Counted from the first letter of the stretch, positions 16,354-26,550 are shown. The stretch: 43,485 nt of DNA from Gammaproteobacteria bacterium (GCA_028817225.1 JAPPQC010000041.1:1-43485), one strand, 5' to 3'. Made by a program: numbers and translations. Notes: generated by a model not told the origin, from the sequence alone.

Positions 16354-19300
16354 ATGAAACGCCTTGCCGCCGCCGCGCTGACGCTGGCGCTTGGCGTGGC
16401 CGCGACAGCGGCTTCGGCGCAGCCCATCTCACTTGGCACCGCCGCCAACTTTGGCGAAGGCGGGTCTGCCGGCATTGTTGTTCGTAATGACAACCCCATC
16501 GCCGGTGTCATCACCGTAACCTTCAGAGTCACATTCACCGGCGGTCCCCCCGAAGAAGACCCCGGCACCCTCGTGCGCCCCAGCGGCGGCACCCGGCTCA
16601 GCGCCTTCAGCGGCGGCGTGGCCACCGGCACCGACACCATCGGCAGCGGCCACCTCTCTGGCAACATACAATTCTTCATTGAAGATGTGGATCACCTCCC
16701 GAACGGCACAACGCGCGTTTTCACCATTACTCTGCTCTCCGCCATGGCCGGCGGCGACGAGATCGCTCTTCATTCTGACCCGGCCCTCCTCAGCAGGAGC
16801 ATCACCATCACCTTCAGCTCCACCGAACGCAGATTCTCCGTCTCGCTGGCGCCCGCCGGCGCTTCCGTCAATGTGGACCGCGACAGCACCGCCCCCGGCC
16901 TGCAAGTGGACGAGGACTTCGGCACCAGCGCCCACCAGGTCATCACCTTCCGCGTCACGCTGGCCAATGTCGAGGGCGGCAGAGATGTGTTTGACAACGA
17001 TAGAGCCAGCGTGAACTGGGCCGCCACGGTAACCGGCGCCGGCGCCTCCGGCGCCAACGGCAGCGACGAACTCACCGGCGTCAGAAGCGGCACCCTCAAC
17101 TTCAGGCGCGACGACGACAACGACAGCGCTGACAACTATGAAGAGCCGCAGGATGTGGAAGTCCGGGTCGCCCACGACACCATCAACGAAGCCGCGCAAA
17201 CCGTCGTCTTCACGCTGACCTGCTCCGGCGGCAACTGCGGCGGCGGCGGCACGGGCACCGGCATCGGCACGGGCACCGCCACCGCCGGCATCCTCGCCAG
17301 CGACCCGCTGACCGTTTCCATCGGCGGCGACCAGACGGGCAACGAGGGCAACACCGGCGATGGCAACACACAGTCCGACCGCGACGCCCGCCGCATAAGA
17401 CTCACTGTCACCGCCGCCGGCGCCACCGCCTCGGACCGGGACTCCGTTGAGATTCCGTTCACCATCGGCGGCACCGCCGCCGACGCCACCGACTACCCCG
17501 CCTCCGCGCTGCAATTCCCCACCGGCGGCGACTACTACACGCTGCGGCCCGCAAGCGGCGGCGCGCGCGTTGTCTCCATTGACTTGCGCTCCAGCCGCGC
17601 GATGGCGGGCGTTGACGCCTTTGCCGACATTGATGTGGTTCCCCAACTGGACGACCTCAACGAGGCGGATGAGACGGTCGTCATCACGCTGTCCGCGCCC
17701 GGCGCGTCGGGGTATGCAACGCAGGGCGGCAGCCCCGCCGGTGCAATCCTGCTCACCGGCACCGCTTCCAGCCGCAGCGCCACGGCCACAATCAACGACG
17801 ACGATGGCATCACCGTCGGCATCGCCCGCCGCGCCGGTCAGACCGGCGCCGTCGCCGAAGGCAACCGCGCCGAATTCACCGTGTCGCTCGCCCTTGCCAG
17901 AGACAGCGCCACCGCCGCCACCGCCGCCGCCGACATCTGCGTCACCTTCGCCACCGCGATTGCCACCCAGCGCAACCCCGCCGGCAGCGCCAACACCGTC
18001 GCCAACGCCGATGTGGAAGTGCGCGACTGCGCCGGCAATGTCGTTGCCACCGACGCCGGGGGCGCGGCCAACAACGGCGGCGTCCTGATTCCCGCCGGCC
18101 AGTCCGAGGCCACGCTGAGCATTCTGGCGCGTTACGACGACATTGACGAAGGCGCGACGGACGAGGAACTGACGGTAACCATCACCGCCGCCGCGCACCA
18201 GCCGGCGCTGACCGGCGCCGTCGCCCCGGTCATCACCGCGAGCCTGGACGATGTGTCGGTGAACATTGAAAATGTCAACGAAGACACCGTGCCGCCGGGC
18301 TTTTTGCAGCAGGGCGGCCAGCCCGGCTGGAGCGGCGGCCAGCAGGTGCTGTGGGTCAGGATGGACGAGGACTTCAAGGTGCTGCCGCACCCGTCGGGCG
18401 CCAACGGCGCGACAGTGGGCACCGCCACGCCGAGTCTGGCAACGCCGAACGCGCTGCCCGCGCGCGACTTCAGCGTCGTTGAGAACCACGGCAATCCGTC
18501 GTCGGCGACGATAGCGGTGAGCGGCGTGACGCCGTTCGCAGGCGTGCGCGCGCTGAGGCTGGAGTTGCAGCGCGCCATCGCCGCCGATGCCGCCAATGTG
18601 AATGTCATCTACGAACGCTCGGCGGGCGGCGCCAACGCGATATACGACACCGCGGTGGAAGACGGCGTGGCGCGCAACAACATGCGAAACGCGACGACCT
18701 TCACGATGACCGGCCCGCTGACGCCTGCCGCCACCGCCGACTTTGACACCGACGGCATCCCGGACGCGGTGGAGGCCGGCATCCGCGGCGCCGCGGGCAA
18801 CCCGTTTGTGGCGGTTACCGGCGCGCAGCAGCCGGCGTTTGACATCAGCCGCACAACGCCGACGACAAGCACCGTCGCCTATTCCGGCATCCGCGAACAC
18901 GGCGTGCGCGCGCATTTGGGCGTTTCAAGCGCGGAGACGGCAACGCGGACGGCGGCGCAAACCATCACCGCGTATTACCGCAGCGACACCTTCGGCTACG
19001 ACGGCGCCTACCGCTGCGCCACCGGCCAATTCCCGGCGAACTACAACGCGCCGCTGTCGCAGGGCGGCTGCGCGCCGGTGGATTGGGGCGACATTGTGCC
19101 GGGCGTGGATCACACAATCGCATGGTTTGCGAGGTCGGCGGACGGCGTCTGGGCGGTGAACATGAACACAACCAGCAAACTGCCGGAGCAGGCCATCCGC
19201 CGGATACCGGAGTTGAACATGGCGTCACAGGCGCTGTTCACGACGGGCGCGCCGGTGGTTGTGCGTGCCTTCTTTGACGACGACCCCGCCGCCGGCTTGA

Positions 19301-20739
19301 CGCTTGCGCTGTCAAGAACGCCGGACGAAACCGGCGAAACAACGATGTTCACGGGCGGCGGCGCAGGCCGCACGCTGGCGGCGACGGACACCTCGCCGGT
19401 GTCGGCATTGTGGGCAATCACCGGCCTGACGGAATCGGGCGGCGCATCGCGTCTTTATCGCCCGGCCACGCCGACCGCCGGTTTCACCCCGAACTACCCG
19501 GCAACCACCGACCACTCGCTCGGCCTCGCGCGCCAAACGCGCGTTGTCAACACCGGCGGCGCGCCGGTGCCGCCGGTGCTGGGGCGGGCGGCTTTGTTTG
19601 ACCAGGACAGGCAAACCCAGCTCTCCGTGGTCGTCGAGGACACGGCGAATGCAGCCTTCATCGTGTCCCACCAACTGGATATTCCGATAAAGAACTACGC
19701 CGACATCGGCGCGGGCAACTCAACAGCCAGCGCCAGCGATGCCGGCGGCGTGCTGGATATCACATCGGGAGAACTGATGGCCGCAGGCGACGAGGGCGTT
19801 TACCGGATCAACTTTGTCGTGATGGCCAATGTCCGGGCGATGACGGACACGGCGGTGATTCAGGTTTCTGTGACGGGCGTCGGTGGCGGCGAGACAACGG
19901 CGGAATACCGCTACCCGGTTGTGGAAGCGAGTCATGGCCTGGTGGAGTCCAACGAAGGGGACAGCGACAGGGATGGCATCGTGGACCTCATTGATTCCTA
20001 TGACGACAGCGCCCACCTGCCGGTGGCGGTGGACGAGACGGCGGGCGCGGGCGCAAGCGCATGGCAGCACATCCGCCCGGTGCTGCCGGTTCACAATCTG
20101 CGCCTTGGCGAGGCGACGGTGCGCAGGCTTGTGGATGAAGTGGGCACTTCCACTCCGCTCTACGCGGCTTTCTCGGCATCGTCAGTGCCCGCAGACGGAA
20201 GTGTTGCGGTGGTGTATGACTTTGAGATTGCCGGCGTGGATTACGCGGAAGTGTCGGCGGATGCGCGCACCGGCGGCACGGCGGGCGTGATTATTCCGCT
20301 GCCGGAAAGCCTCGCGGGCAGGGGCGCAAGCCTTGTGAAGCACCCGTCCGGCAGGGCGTTCAGCGTAGAAGGCGGCAACGACTACGGCTTTGCGCCGCTG
20401 CAACAGGACGGCGCGTGCCCCGACGACACAATGACGGCAGGCAGCCCGTACCGCGAAGGCGAAACGCTGCGCCGCGCCAAACGCGGCGATGACGCCTGCC
20501 TGGTGGTTTATATCGTGGACGGCGGCGCCAACGACGAAGACGGCCTGGCCAACGGCATCATCAAGGACCCGCTCGGCGTTCGCGCCGGCAACGCCGTCGG
20601 CGGCGGCGGCGCCATCGGCGGCGTCGCCGGCAGCAGCAGCGGCACTTTCGGCCCCGTCACGCTGGCGCTGCTGACGGCGCTGACTGTGCTGCTACTGTCA
20701 GCGTCGCGGCTGCGCCGCCGCCGTCGCCGCACGGCCTGA
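16354..20739 (+). CDS. Large secreted Calx-beta-like protein with C-terminal anchor signal
   Basis: The protein has about 1461 residues. A signal peptide (MKRLAAAALTLALGVAATAASA) precedes the mature part. Several repeats look like Calx-beta domains, with NEADETVVITL, NEAAQTVVFTL and ATINDDDG marking strand ends; they probably bind calcium. Acidic, Asp-rich loops recur (DTDGIPDAVEAG, GDSDRDGIVDLIDSYDD, thrombospondin-type-3 like). The C-terminus has a Gly/Ser stretch, one hydrophobic helix and a run of arginines, as in C-terminal sorting signals of the GlyGly-CTERM kind. The start could also be the GTG at 16318, which has GGAG upstream. It is a surface or secreted protein of unknown ligand, inserted in a conserved gene order between tlpA and aroQ. 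Confidence 0.75.
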   Translation: MKRLAAAALTLALGVAATAASAQPISLGTAANFGEGGSAGIVVRNDNPIAGVITVTFRVTFTGGPPEEDPGTLVRPSGGTRLSAFSGGVATGTDTIGSGHLSGNIQFFIEDVDHLPNGTTRVFTITLLSAMAGGDEIALHSDPALLSRSITITFSSTERRFSVSLAPAGASVNVDRDSTAPGLQVDEDFGTSAHQVITFRVTLANVEGGRDVFDNDRASVNWAATVTGAGASGANGSDELTGVRSGTLNFRRDDDNDSADNYEEPQDVEVRVAHDTINEAAQTVVFTLTCSGGNCGGGGTGTGIGTGTATAGILASDPLTVSIGGDQTGNEGNTGDGNTQSDRDARRIRLTVTAAGATASDRDSVEIPFTIGGTAADATDYPASALQFPTGGDYYTLRPASGGARVVSIDLRSSRAMAGVDAFADIDVVPQLDDLNEADETVVITLSAPGASGYATQGGSPAGAILLTGTASSRSATATINDDDGITVGIARRAGQTGAVAEGNRAEFTVSLALARDSATAATAAADICVTFATAIATQRNPAGSANTVANADVEVRDCAGNVVATDAGGAANNGGVLIPAGQSEATLSILARYDDIDEGATDEELTVTITAAAHQPALTGAVAPVITASLDDVSVNIENVNEDTVPPGFLQQGGQPGWSGGQQVLWVRMDEDFKVLPHPSGANGATVGTATPSLATPNALPARDFSVVENHGNPSSATIAVSGVTPFAGVRALRLELQRAIAADAANVNVIYERSAGGANAIYDTAVEDGVARNNMRNATTFTMTGPLTPAATADFDTDGIPDAVEAGIRGAAGNPFVAVTGAQQPAFDISRTTPTTSTVAYSGIREHGVRAHLGVSSAETATRTAAQTITAYYRSDTFGYDGAYRCATGQFPANYNAPLSQGGCAPVDWGDIVPGVDHTIAWFARSADGVWAVNMNTTSKLPEQAIRRIPELNMASQALFTTGAPVVVRAFFDDDPAAGLTLALSRTPDETGETTMFTGGGAGRTLAATDTSPVSALWAITGLTESGGASRLYRPATPTAGFTPNYPATTDHSLGLARQTRVVNTGGAPVPPVLGRAALFDQDRQTQLSVVVEDTANAAFIVSHQLDIPIKNYADIGAGNSTASASDAGGVLDITSGELMAAGDEGVYRINFVVMANVRAMTDTAVIQVSVTGVGGGETTAEYRYPVVEASHGLVESNEGDSDRDGIVDLIDSYDDSAHLPVAVDETAGAGASAWQHIRPVLPVHNLRLGEATVRRLVDEVGTSTPLYAAFSASSVPADGSVAVVYDFEIAGVDYAEVSADARTGGTAGVIIPLPESLAGRGASLVKHPSGRAFSVEGGNDYGFAPLQQDGACPDDTMTAGSPYREGETLRRAKRGDDACLVVYIVDGGANDEDGLANGIIKDPLGVRAGNAVGGGGAIGGVAGSSSGTFGPVTLALLTALTVLLLSASRLRRRRRRTA

Positions 20740-20910
20740 ATCTCGCACCGCGCCCGGCCCGTCACGCTGCCGGTGCTGGCGATGCCCGCCGCGCTGTTAT
20801 TGCGGTTGGCGCTGCGACTGCGCGCCGCATATCCCGACCGCGCCTCCGCCGCCCGCCCGCCGCGCCCCCGCCAGCCCCCTCCGCCCTGCCCTGACAGCAT
20901 TTCCCGTCAC

Positions 20911-20939
20911 TTGCGGAAACCGCTCTTTTGATGTATCTT
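20911..20939 (+). promoter_or_regulatory. Possible aroQ-accBC promoter
   Basis: TTGCGG and TATCTT are separated by 17 bp about 77 bp before aroQ. The match to the sigma-70 consensus is partial. Confidence 0.35.
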
Positions 20940-21015
20940 TCTCGACAATTGCGCGAGAAGGGCGCAAGATCGCAACAATTGCCGACAACAGGCTGACAAC
21001 AAACCAACAACAACC

Positions 21016-21459
21016 ATGCGAAAACTGCTGCTAATCAACGGCCCCAACCTGAATTTGCTGGGGCGGCGCGAGCCTGAAATCTACGGCACGCTGACGCTGG
21101 ACGACATTGTCGCCGGCGCCACCGCAGTCGCCAGAAAAAACGACGCCGAATTGTCGCACCTCCAGTCCAACAGCGAGAGCGAAATCGTTGAGCGCATTCA
21201 GCAAACGATGAACGACGGCACCCAGTTTCTGATTATCAACCCGGGCGCGTTCACGCACACCAGCGTCGCAATGCGCGACGCGCTGCTGGCCGTTTCCATG
21301 CCGTTCATTGAAGTCCACCTGTCCAATGTGTACTCGCGCGAGGAGTTTCGCAGGCGCTCCTACCTGTCCGACATCGCCATCGCCGTCATCTCCGGCGCCG
21401 GCGCAAAAGGCTACGAACTGGCGGTGTTGGCCGCCCTCGACCAACTCGGGAGGGGATGA
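21016..21459 (+). CDS. aroQ: Type II 3-dehydroquinate dehydratase
   Basis: This cytoplasmic enzyme dehydrates 3-dehydroquinate to 3-dehydroshikimate in the shikimate pathway. The 147-residue protein has [17 protein letters not shown] with the catalytic Tyr, [18 protein letters not shown], and [15 protein letters not shown] with the catalytic His. Its TGA overlaps the accB start (ATGATGG). The aroQ-accB-accC order is known from gammaproteobacteria. Confidence 0.96.
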   Translation: MRKLLLINGPNLNLLGRREPEIYGTLTLDDIVAGATAVARKNDAELSHLQSNSESEIVERIQQTMNDGTQFLIINPGAFTHTSVAMRDALLAVSMPFIEVHLSNVYSREEFRRRSYLSDIAIAVISGAGAKGYELAVLAALDQLGRG

Positions 21460-21926
21460 TGGACATTCGCAAGGTCAAGAAACTGATTGAATTGCTGGAG
21501 GAGTCCGGCGTCGCCGAGATTGAGATCAAGGAAGGCGAGGAGTCGGTGCGTATCAGCCGCGCGAGCAGCGCCGCGCAGGCGGCGCCGGCGTTTGTGCAGC
21601 CGGTGGCGGCGGCGCCGGTGGCGGCGGCGCCGGCACAGGCCGCGCCCGCGCCCGAAGCGCCGCCGGCGGACGAACCCGCCGCCGAGCCGGGGCACGCCGT
21701 TGAATCGCCGATGGTCGGCACCTTCTACCGCGCGCCGTCGCCCGACGCCGACCCGTTCATTGAGGAAGGCGCGACGGTGGCGGCGGGCGACACGCTGTGC
21801 ATCATCGAGGCGATGAAAATGATGAACCGCATCGAGGCGCCGGTCGCCGGCGTCGTGAAGAAAATACTGGCCGCCGACGGCGACCCCGTTGAGTTCGGCC
21901 AGCGGCTGGTTGTGATTGACGCCTGA
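21456..21926 (+). CDS. accB: Biotin carboxyl carrier protein of acetyl-CoA carboxylase
   Basis: The 156-residue AccB carries the biotin that shuttles CO2 from AccC to the carboxyltransferase in fatty acid synthesis. The N-terminal helix region ([15 protein letters not shown]), an Ala/Pro-rich linker (about 38-80) and the biotinyl domain are all present; the biotinylated lysine is K121 in EAMKM. The start ATG at 21456 overlaps aroQ; an in-frame ATG follows at 21459. accC begins 11 bp after the stop. Confidence 0.96.
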   Translation: MMDIRKVKKLIELLEESGVAEIEIKEGEESVRISRASSAAQAAPAFVQPVAAAPVAAAPAQAAPAPEAPPADEPAAEPGHAVESPMVGTFYRAPSPDADPFIEEGATVAAGDTLCIIEAMKMMNRIEAPVAGVVKKILAADGDPVEFGQRLVVIDA

Positions 21927-21937
21927 CGGGCCGCAGA

Positions 21938-23287
21938 GTGCTCGACAAAGTTGTCATCGCCAACCGCGGGGAAATCGCGCTGCGGATTCTGCGCGCGTGC
22001 CGCGAACTCGGCATCAAGACCGTCGCCGTCTATTCGCAGGCCGACATTGACCTGATGCATGTCAAACTGGCCGACGAGTCGGTCTGCATCGGCCCGCCGG
22101 AACCGGCCAAAAGTTACCTGAACATCCCGGCCATCCTCAGCGCCGCCGAGGTCACCGACGCCGTCGCGATACATCCGGGCTACGGCTTTCTGTCCGAAAG
22201 CGCCGACTTCGCCGAGCAGGTTGAATCAAGCGGCTTTGTCTTCATCGGCCCGTCCGCCGACGCCATCCGCCTGATGGGCGACAAGGTCTCGGCCAAGCGG
22301 GCGATGCACAAGGCCGGTGTTCCGTGCGTGCCGGGGCCGGACAAGGTGCTCGGCGACAACGCCGACAAAAACCTCGCGCTGGCGCGCGAAATCGGCTACC
22401 CGGTGATCCTGAAGGCCGCCGCCGGCGGCGGCGGGCGCGGCATGCGCGTGATTCACGCCGAGGGCGCGCTGCTGAACGCCATTCAACTGGTGCGAACCGA
22501 GGCCAAGGCCGCCTTCGGCGACGGCGGCATCTACATGGAGAAGTTTCTGGAAAAGCCGCGCCATGTTGAATTCCAGGTGCTGGCCGACGGCCACGGCGAT
22601 GTCATTCATCTCGGCGAGCGCGACTGTTCAATGCAGCGCAAGCACCAGAAAGTCGTGGAAGAGGCGCCGGCGCCGGGCATCACCGACGAACAGCGCCGCG
22701 ACATGGGCGACAAGGTGTGCGAGGCGTGCCGCCAGATCGGCTACCGCGGCGTCGGCACTTTTGAGTTTCTCTACGACGAGGGCTGTTTCTATTTCATTGA
22801 AATGAACACGCGCGTGCAGGTGGAACACCCGGTTACCGAGATGGTGACCGGCGTGGACATCGTCCACCAGCAGATGCGCGTCGCGGCGGGCGAGAAACTC
22901 GGCCTGCGCCAGCAGGACATCCGCCTCAACGGCCACGCCATTGAATGCCGCATCAACGCCGAGAACCCGAAGAATTTCCACCCGTCGCCCGGCGCCATTG
23001 AACGCTCGCACTTCCCCGGCGGCCCCGGCATCCGCGTGGACTCGCACCTCTACGACGGCTACCGCGTGCCGCCGTTCTACGATTCGCTGATAGGCAAGTT
23101 GATCGCGCACGGCGCCGACCGCAACAGCGCGATGAAGAGAATGCAAAACGCGCTCGACGAGATTTTCATCACCGGCATTGACACCAACCTTGCGCTGCAC
23201 CGCCAGATTATTGACGACTCCGCGTTCGCCGCCGGCGGCCTTGACATTCACTACCTTGAAAGAAAACACCCGCATTACAACCTGTGA
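21938..23287 (+). CDS. accC: Biotin carboxylase, acetyl-CoA carboxylase subunit
   Basis: AccC carboxylates biotin on AccB with ATP and bicarbonate. The 449-residue protein has the ATP-grasp pattern: [12 protein letters not shown] at the start, the Gly-rich loop [12 protein letters not shown] near residue 160, [14 protein letters not shown] near residue 288, and [10 protein letters not shown]. It starts with GTG at 21938, the only start that gives the conserved N-terminus. It is part of the aroQ-accB-accC-DUF3426 run. Confidence 0.97.
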   Translation: MLDKVVIANRGEIALRILRACRELGIKTVAVYSQADIDLMHVKLADESVCIGPPEPAKSYLNIPAILSAAEVTDAVAIHPGYGFLSESADFAEQVESSGFVFIGPSADAIRLMGDKVSAKRAMHKAGVPCVPGPDKVLGDNADKNLALAREIGYPVILKAAAGGGGRGMRVIHAEGALLNAIQLVRTEAKAAFGDGGIYMEKFLEKPRHVEFQVLADGHGDVIHLGERDCSMQRKHQKVVEEAPAPGITDEQRRDMGDKVCEACRQIGYRGVGTFEFLYDEGCFYFIEMNTRVQVEHPVTEMVTGVDIVHQQMRVAAGEKLGLRQQDIRLNGHAIECRINAENPKNFHPSPGAIERSHFPGGPGIRVDSHLYDGYRVPPFYDSLIGKLIAHGADRNSAMKRMQNALDEIFITGIDTNLALHRQIIDDSAFAAGGLDIHYLERKHPHYNL

Positions 23288-23360
23288 CAGCGGTTTGCGC
23301 CGCGCATGCCTTGCGGTAGAATAGGCCGCACCGCCGGCGGGCGGGCAAGGCGGGCCGCCG

Positions 23361-23921
23361 ATGAAAAAGTCTGAATTCAGGATACATGCGAGCGATGTCA
23401 ACGCCGCGATTGTCGCGCGCAACCGGCGCGCGCTCGTGCGCCGCCCCGGTTTTGTGTCGTGGCTCGCGCTCGCCGTGTTCGCGGTGCTGGCGGCGGGCAG
23501 CGCGTTTGTCGCGCTGGAACTGCCGGTGCAAATCCCCGACACCCCCTCAACGCCGCTGCTGCGCCAGGTGTGCGCGCGCGTGGATTGCGGCTTTCCGTCC
23601 GAATCGCCGTCCATCGTGCTGGAGGACATGCGCCTGTCGGATGTCGTGATGCGCGCCGCCGCGCAGCCCGGCGCGCTGGCGTTCAACGCCGTCATCGTCA
23701 ACACCGCGGGCCGCGCGCAGCCGTGGCCGGCGCTGGTGTTTCAACTGTTTGACGGCGCCGGGCGGTTTCTGGAAAAGCGCCGCCTGGAAGGCGCCGACTA
23801 CGCGAGCCGCGACGCCCTGCCGGCGAACGCGCCGCTTGCCGTCGCCATCACGCTCGACAAGGTGCCGCCGGAAGCGGTGCAGTACTCGGTAACGCCGACG
23901 CCGTCCGCACGGCGGCGGTAA
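23361..23921 (+). CDS. DUF3426 family membrane protein
   Basis: The 186-residue protein has one membrane helix near residues 33-52 (FVSWLALAVFAVLAAGSAFV) and a C-terminal extracytoplasmic domain typical of DUF3426 (PLLRQVCARVDCGFPS, LVFQLFDGAGRFLEKRRL). Many family members also have an N-terminal zinc finger, which is absent here. It is commonly near accC and prmA in gammaproteobacteria; no prmA is seen here. Function is unknown. It follows accC by about 70 bp; a TAGAAT hexamer in that gap might be a promoter. Confidence 0.8.
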   Translation: MKKSEFRIHASDVNAAIVARNRRALVRRPGFVSWLALAVFAVLAAGSAFVALELPVQIPDTPSTPLLRQVCARVDCGFPSESPSIVLEDMRLSDVVMRAAAQPGALAFNAVIVNTAGRAQPWPALVFQLFDGAGRFLEKRRLEGADYASRDALPANAPLAVAITLDKVPPEAVQYSVTPTPSARRR

Positions 23922-23951
23922 GGAAGGCGGCGGTGAAGAAGGGCGCCGGCG

Positions 23952-24626
23952 CTACCGCGCTTCCAGCGCAATCAGGTAGTCCAGCACATCAATGAACTGC
24001 GCGTAACTGGTGACGGTGCTCGGCGACACCAGATACTTGCCGTTGACAACAAACGACGGCACGCTTTTCAGCCCGTAGGCGCGCACGGCCTTGTCGGCCT
24101 TGCCGACTTTCGTGTCCACCAGAAACGAGCGCCAGGCGCTCTGAAACTTGTCCGCCGCAATGCCGTGGCCTTCAAAAAAGCGGGCGATGGAGGCGGCGTC
24201 GGTCAGCCTCAGTTTGCGCTTGTGCAGCGCGTCAAAGAACACCGCGTGCAGTTCATCCAGTTTCTTCATTTCCTGCAGCACATAATAGACGCGCGCGTGG
24301 GTCGCCCACAATTCGTTGAAGGTGGCCGGCGTGCGGATGAATTCGGCGCTTTCCGGCACCTGCCAGTTGTCAAGATACGGCTCCAGCACATAGCAGTGCG
24401 GGCAGCCGTACCAGAAAAACTCGCGCACTTCCACCTTGTCGCCGGTCTCGGTCGGCTGCGGCTGCTCAAGGCGCTGGTAATGCTGCCCCTCAATAAAGTC
24501 CTGTGCAAACGCCGCCGGCGCCGCCAGTGCAAACAACATCGCGCACGCCGCTTTCATCCATGCGGCAACGAGGCCGTCGCACACCGCCCTGCCGTTCGCC
24601 GCAAACGCCATCGTCCGCGCCTTCAT
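23952..24626 (-). CDS. dsbA: Thiol:disulfide interchange protein DsbA
   Basis: DsbA introduces disulfides into periplasmic proteins and is re-oxidised by DsbB, also in this window. The protein has a signal peptide ending PAAFA, the active site CPHC (C75, C78 from the first ATG) in FFWYGCPHCYVLEP, an inserted helical domain, and the cis-Pro loop KSVPSFVVNGKYL. The ATG at 24626 overlaps the cytochrome c4 stop; the internal Met 24 (24557) would give a cleaner signal peptide, so the start is uncertain. The pairing with cytochrome c4 occurs in pseudomonads. Confidence 0.93.
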   Translation of the reverse strand: MKARTMAFAANGRAVCDGLVAAWMKAACAMLFALAAPAAFAQDFIEGQHYQRLEQPQPTETGDKVEVREFFWYGCPHCYVLEPYLDNWQVPESAEFIRTPATFNELWATHARVYYVLQEMKKLDELHAVFFDALHKRKLRLTDAASIARFFEGHGIAADKFQSAWRSFLVDTKVGKADKAVRAYGLKSVPSFVVNGKYLVSPSTVTSYAQFIDVLDYLIALEAR

Positions 24627-25228
24627 CAGTGCAGCCCCTGAATATACGAAGCCACCGCCTCAATCTCCTCGTCGCTGAGCGCGGCGGAAACGCTGTTCAT
24701 GATCTCAACGCCCGGGTAACTGTACGCGCCGTCGCGGTAGTTGCGAAGGCGGTTGGCGGTGTAAAGCGCGTGCTGGTGCGACAGTTTCGGAAACACCGCC
24801 GCCGGGTTGCCGTTGCCGCGCGGGCCGTGGCAGGCGATGCACGCGGCGACGCCCGATTCGGGGTTGCCGCCCTGATAGATTTTTCGCCCGGTCTCAACCA
24901 GGTCCTTGTCGGCGGCGCCGGGCGAGACCTTCATGGATTCATAAAAGGCGGCGAGGTCGTGCAGGTCGGCGTCGGACATGCCGGTTACCAGCGGGTTCAT
25001 CAGCGGATTGACGCGCTGGCCGTCGCGGAAGAACTGCAAGTGCCGGTAAATGTATTGCGCCGACTGCCCGGCAATCTTCGGCCATTCGGGGTTGGTGCTG
25101 TTGCCGTCGGCGCCGTGGCAGGCGACGCAGACCTGCGCCTTCTGCTGGCCGCGCGCGGCGTCCCCCTGCGCCCACGCAAGGCCGCAGGCCAGCAGCCACA
25201 AAAGGATGGTTGTCGCCAAAAACCGCAT
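24626..25228 (-). CDS. Dihaem cytochrome c4
   Basis: The 200-residue periplasmic protein has a signal peptide (MRFLATTILLWLLACGLAWA) and two haem-binding motifs: CVACH at 34-38 and CIACH at 130-134. Methionines suited as axial ligands lie in NPLVTGMSD and IMNSVSAALSD. Cytochrome c4 feeds electrons to terminal oxidases. The ATG at 25228 gives a clean signal peptide; the longer frame upstream does not. It overlaps dsbA by one base. Confidence 0.93.
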   Translation of the reverse strand: MRFLATTILLWLLACGLAWAQGDAARGQQKAQVCVACHGADGNSTNPEWPKIAGQSAQYIYRHLQFFRDGQRVNPLMNPLVTGMSDADLHDLAAFYESMKVSPGAADKDLVETGRKIYQGGNPESGVAACIACHGPRGNGNPAAVFPKLSHQHALYTANRLRNYRDGAYSYPGVEIMNSVSAALSDEEIEAVASYIQGLH

Positions 25229-25367
25229 GTTGTCTGTCTTTATAAAGCCGGGTTCCGGTTGGAAGACGCGGGGCCGCACCCCGCGCCCGGCCATTCTACG
25301 GCCAGACGGCGGCAAATTCAAGCCAAACGCGGCCAGCCGGGCGGCGCGGCGGGGAAGGGCGGGCGGG

Positions 25368-25610
25368 TTACAGGAATTTAATCAGGGCGACAACCAGCGT
25401 GGCGAAAGTGCCCTGCGAAATAAACATCCATTTCAGGAGTTCCGAACGCAACTCGTGAATCGCCAGGTGCAGGTCGTGTATGTCGGCCTTGGTGGCAAGG
25501 TCGTCTGAAACCGGAATGGCCTCGGCGATGCGGACGGCGTGCTCTTCAGCCATGCCCGAATCCCGCAATGCGGTGAAAATTTCTGTGTGCATTATTTTTC
25601 TGCGCGTCAT
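25368..25610 (-). CDS. Small DUF1640-like coiled-coil membrane protein
   Basis: The 80-residue protein begins MTRRKIMHTEIF. It has a short helical pair (ALRDSGMAEEHAVRIAEAI), a coiled coil (DLATKADIHDLHLAIHELRSELLKW) and a C-terminal membrane helix, the plan of DUF1640-type proteins. The 5' end and upstream 200 bp are an inverted copy of those of the 328-residue protein at 28476, and both share the pattern (A/S)GM...A.AEAI, so they are paralogues. The start could also be the second ATG (25592) or a TTG at 25622. Function is unknown. Confidence 0.65.
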   Translation of the reverse strand: MTRRKIMHTEIFTALRDSGMAEEHAVRIAEAIPVSDDLATKADIHDLHLAIHELRSELLKWMFISQGTFATLVVALIKFL

Positions 25611-25803
25611 GGTTGTCTGCAAAAGTAACTGCGACGGAATGCATATTGGGGATTGGTTTTGTGCGTGTCAAGGGGTTGAAAAGGCGCCATTCGGCGGAAA
25701 AAATTGTAAGTGTGTGAGTTGGCAATAAAATGTTGCCGACGAACGGAAAAAACTTTCCGACGAACGGTCAACAGTTGTTATCCATGGCGCCATTCGCGCG
25801 TTG
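25590..25803 (+). repeat. 214-bp inverted repeat, left arm
   Basis: The reverse complement matches 28283-28496 at roughly 90-95 percent. It spans the first codons of the small coiled-coil gene, its upstream region, and two direct copies of CCGACGAACGG. The arms enclose all of precursors C, D, E and the precursor remnant. Confidence 0.92.
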
Positions 25804-25847
25804 CCGCGGCGGGCGGCGGGCGGGCCGCCCACGCGATTTGGCCGTGC

Positions 25848-26471
25848 TTAACTGGCGAGGTTGACGCTGACAGACTGGCTGCTGTCGAAAGCGCCGACGC
25901 CGGCGGCGATGCCGACGCCGATGCCGGCGGCGACGCCGGCGGCCATCACAGTGGCCATCACCGGCACGGCGGCCATCATCGTAACGACAAAGACCCCCCC
26001 GGCAACGGCGCCGAGAGAAACCCCGGTGACTGCGCCGGTCAGCCCCGCCGCGCCCACCGACACCGAGAAGCCGAGGCCCGCCGCCAGGCCGATTTTGCCG
26101 ATGGCGATGGCGATGGCCGAGGTGAGCACAATCGCAACTTCACCTCCCGCCAGCTGCCGCAGGTCCTGGTCGGGCAACTGCCGCACCTCTTTCATTGCCT
26201 CGTCAAATCCGTCGTAGCACGGCAGCGGGATGTGGAGTTCATCGGCGGTATTCTGCTTGTACACGACATCAAAGCGCTCAAACGCATCCATCTGCCTCCG
26301 GACGGCGGCCTGTGCCCGGCTGAGTTCCTCGCCGCCCTCCCGGCAGGTCAAAACCCTGCCAATCAGGATGGACGAGATTTCATTGCACAAGGGCAGGGAG
26401 ATGCCGGCTTTGGAGCGCGCCTTCACCCCTTCCCTTTCCTGCGGGGTTTGTTGAAGCGATTGTGTTTCCAT
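25848..26471 (-). CDS. NHLP-type RiPP precursor C, long hydrophobic core
   Basis: The 207-residue protein has a leader (1-110) with KQNTADELHIPLPCYDG and PDQDLRQLAGG, and a 97-residue core with long Ala/Gly/Val/Ile runs, no cysteine, ending GAFDSSQSVSVNLAS. The leader alone has cysteines. I chose the ATG at 26471 because GGAGGAGG lies just upstream and METQ matches the start of precursors A, B and E. RiPP box 2 and a TTGCCC-18-TGTAAT promoter precede it. No other gene shares the transcript unless the downstream coiled-coil gene at 25610 does. Confidence 0.85.
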   Translation of the reverse strand: METQSLQQTPQEREGVKARSKAGISLPLCNEISSILIGRVLTCREGGEELSRAQAAVRRQMDAFERFDVVYKQNTADELHIPLPCYDGFDEAMKEVRQLPDQDLRQLAGGEVAIVLTSAIAIAIGKIGLAAGLGFSVSVGAAGLTGAVTGVSLGAVAGGVFVVTMMAAVPVMATVMAAGVAAGIGVGIAAGVGAFDSSQSVSVNLAS

Positions 26472-26550
26472 TGATGGTTCCTCCTCCGCAAAAATTGCGA
26501 TTGTTCCCATGCCCGCCATTTCGGGCAGAGAGGCCGATGCCTGCTGTTAC

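Noticed and set aside
16429..18915. Long minus-strand frame of 828 codons opposite the Calx-beta protein
   Set aside because: Its composition is Gly/Ala/Arg/Val-rich and it mirrors the repeats of the real gene. No start or domain supports it.
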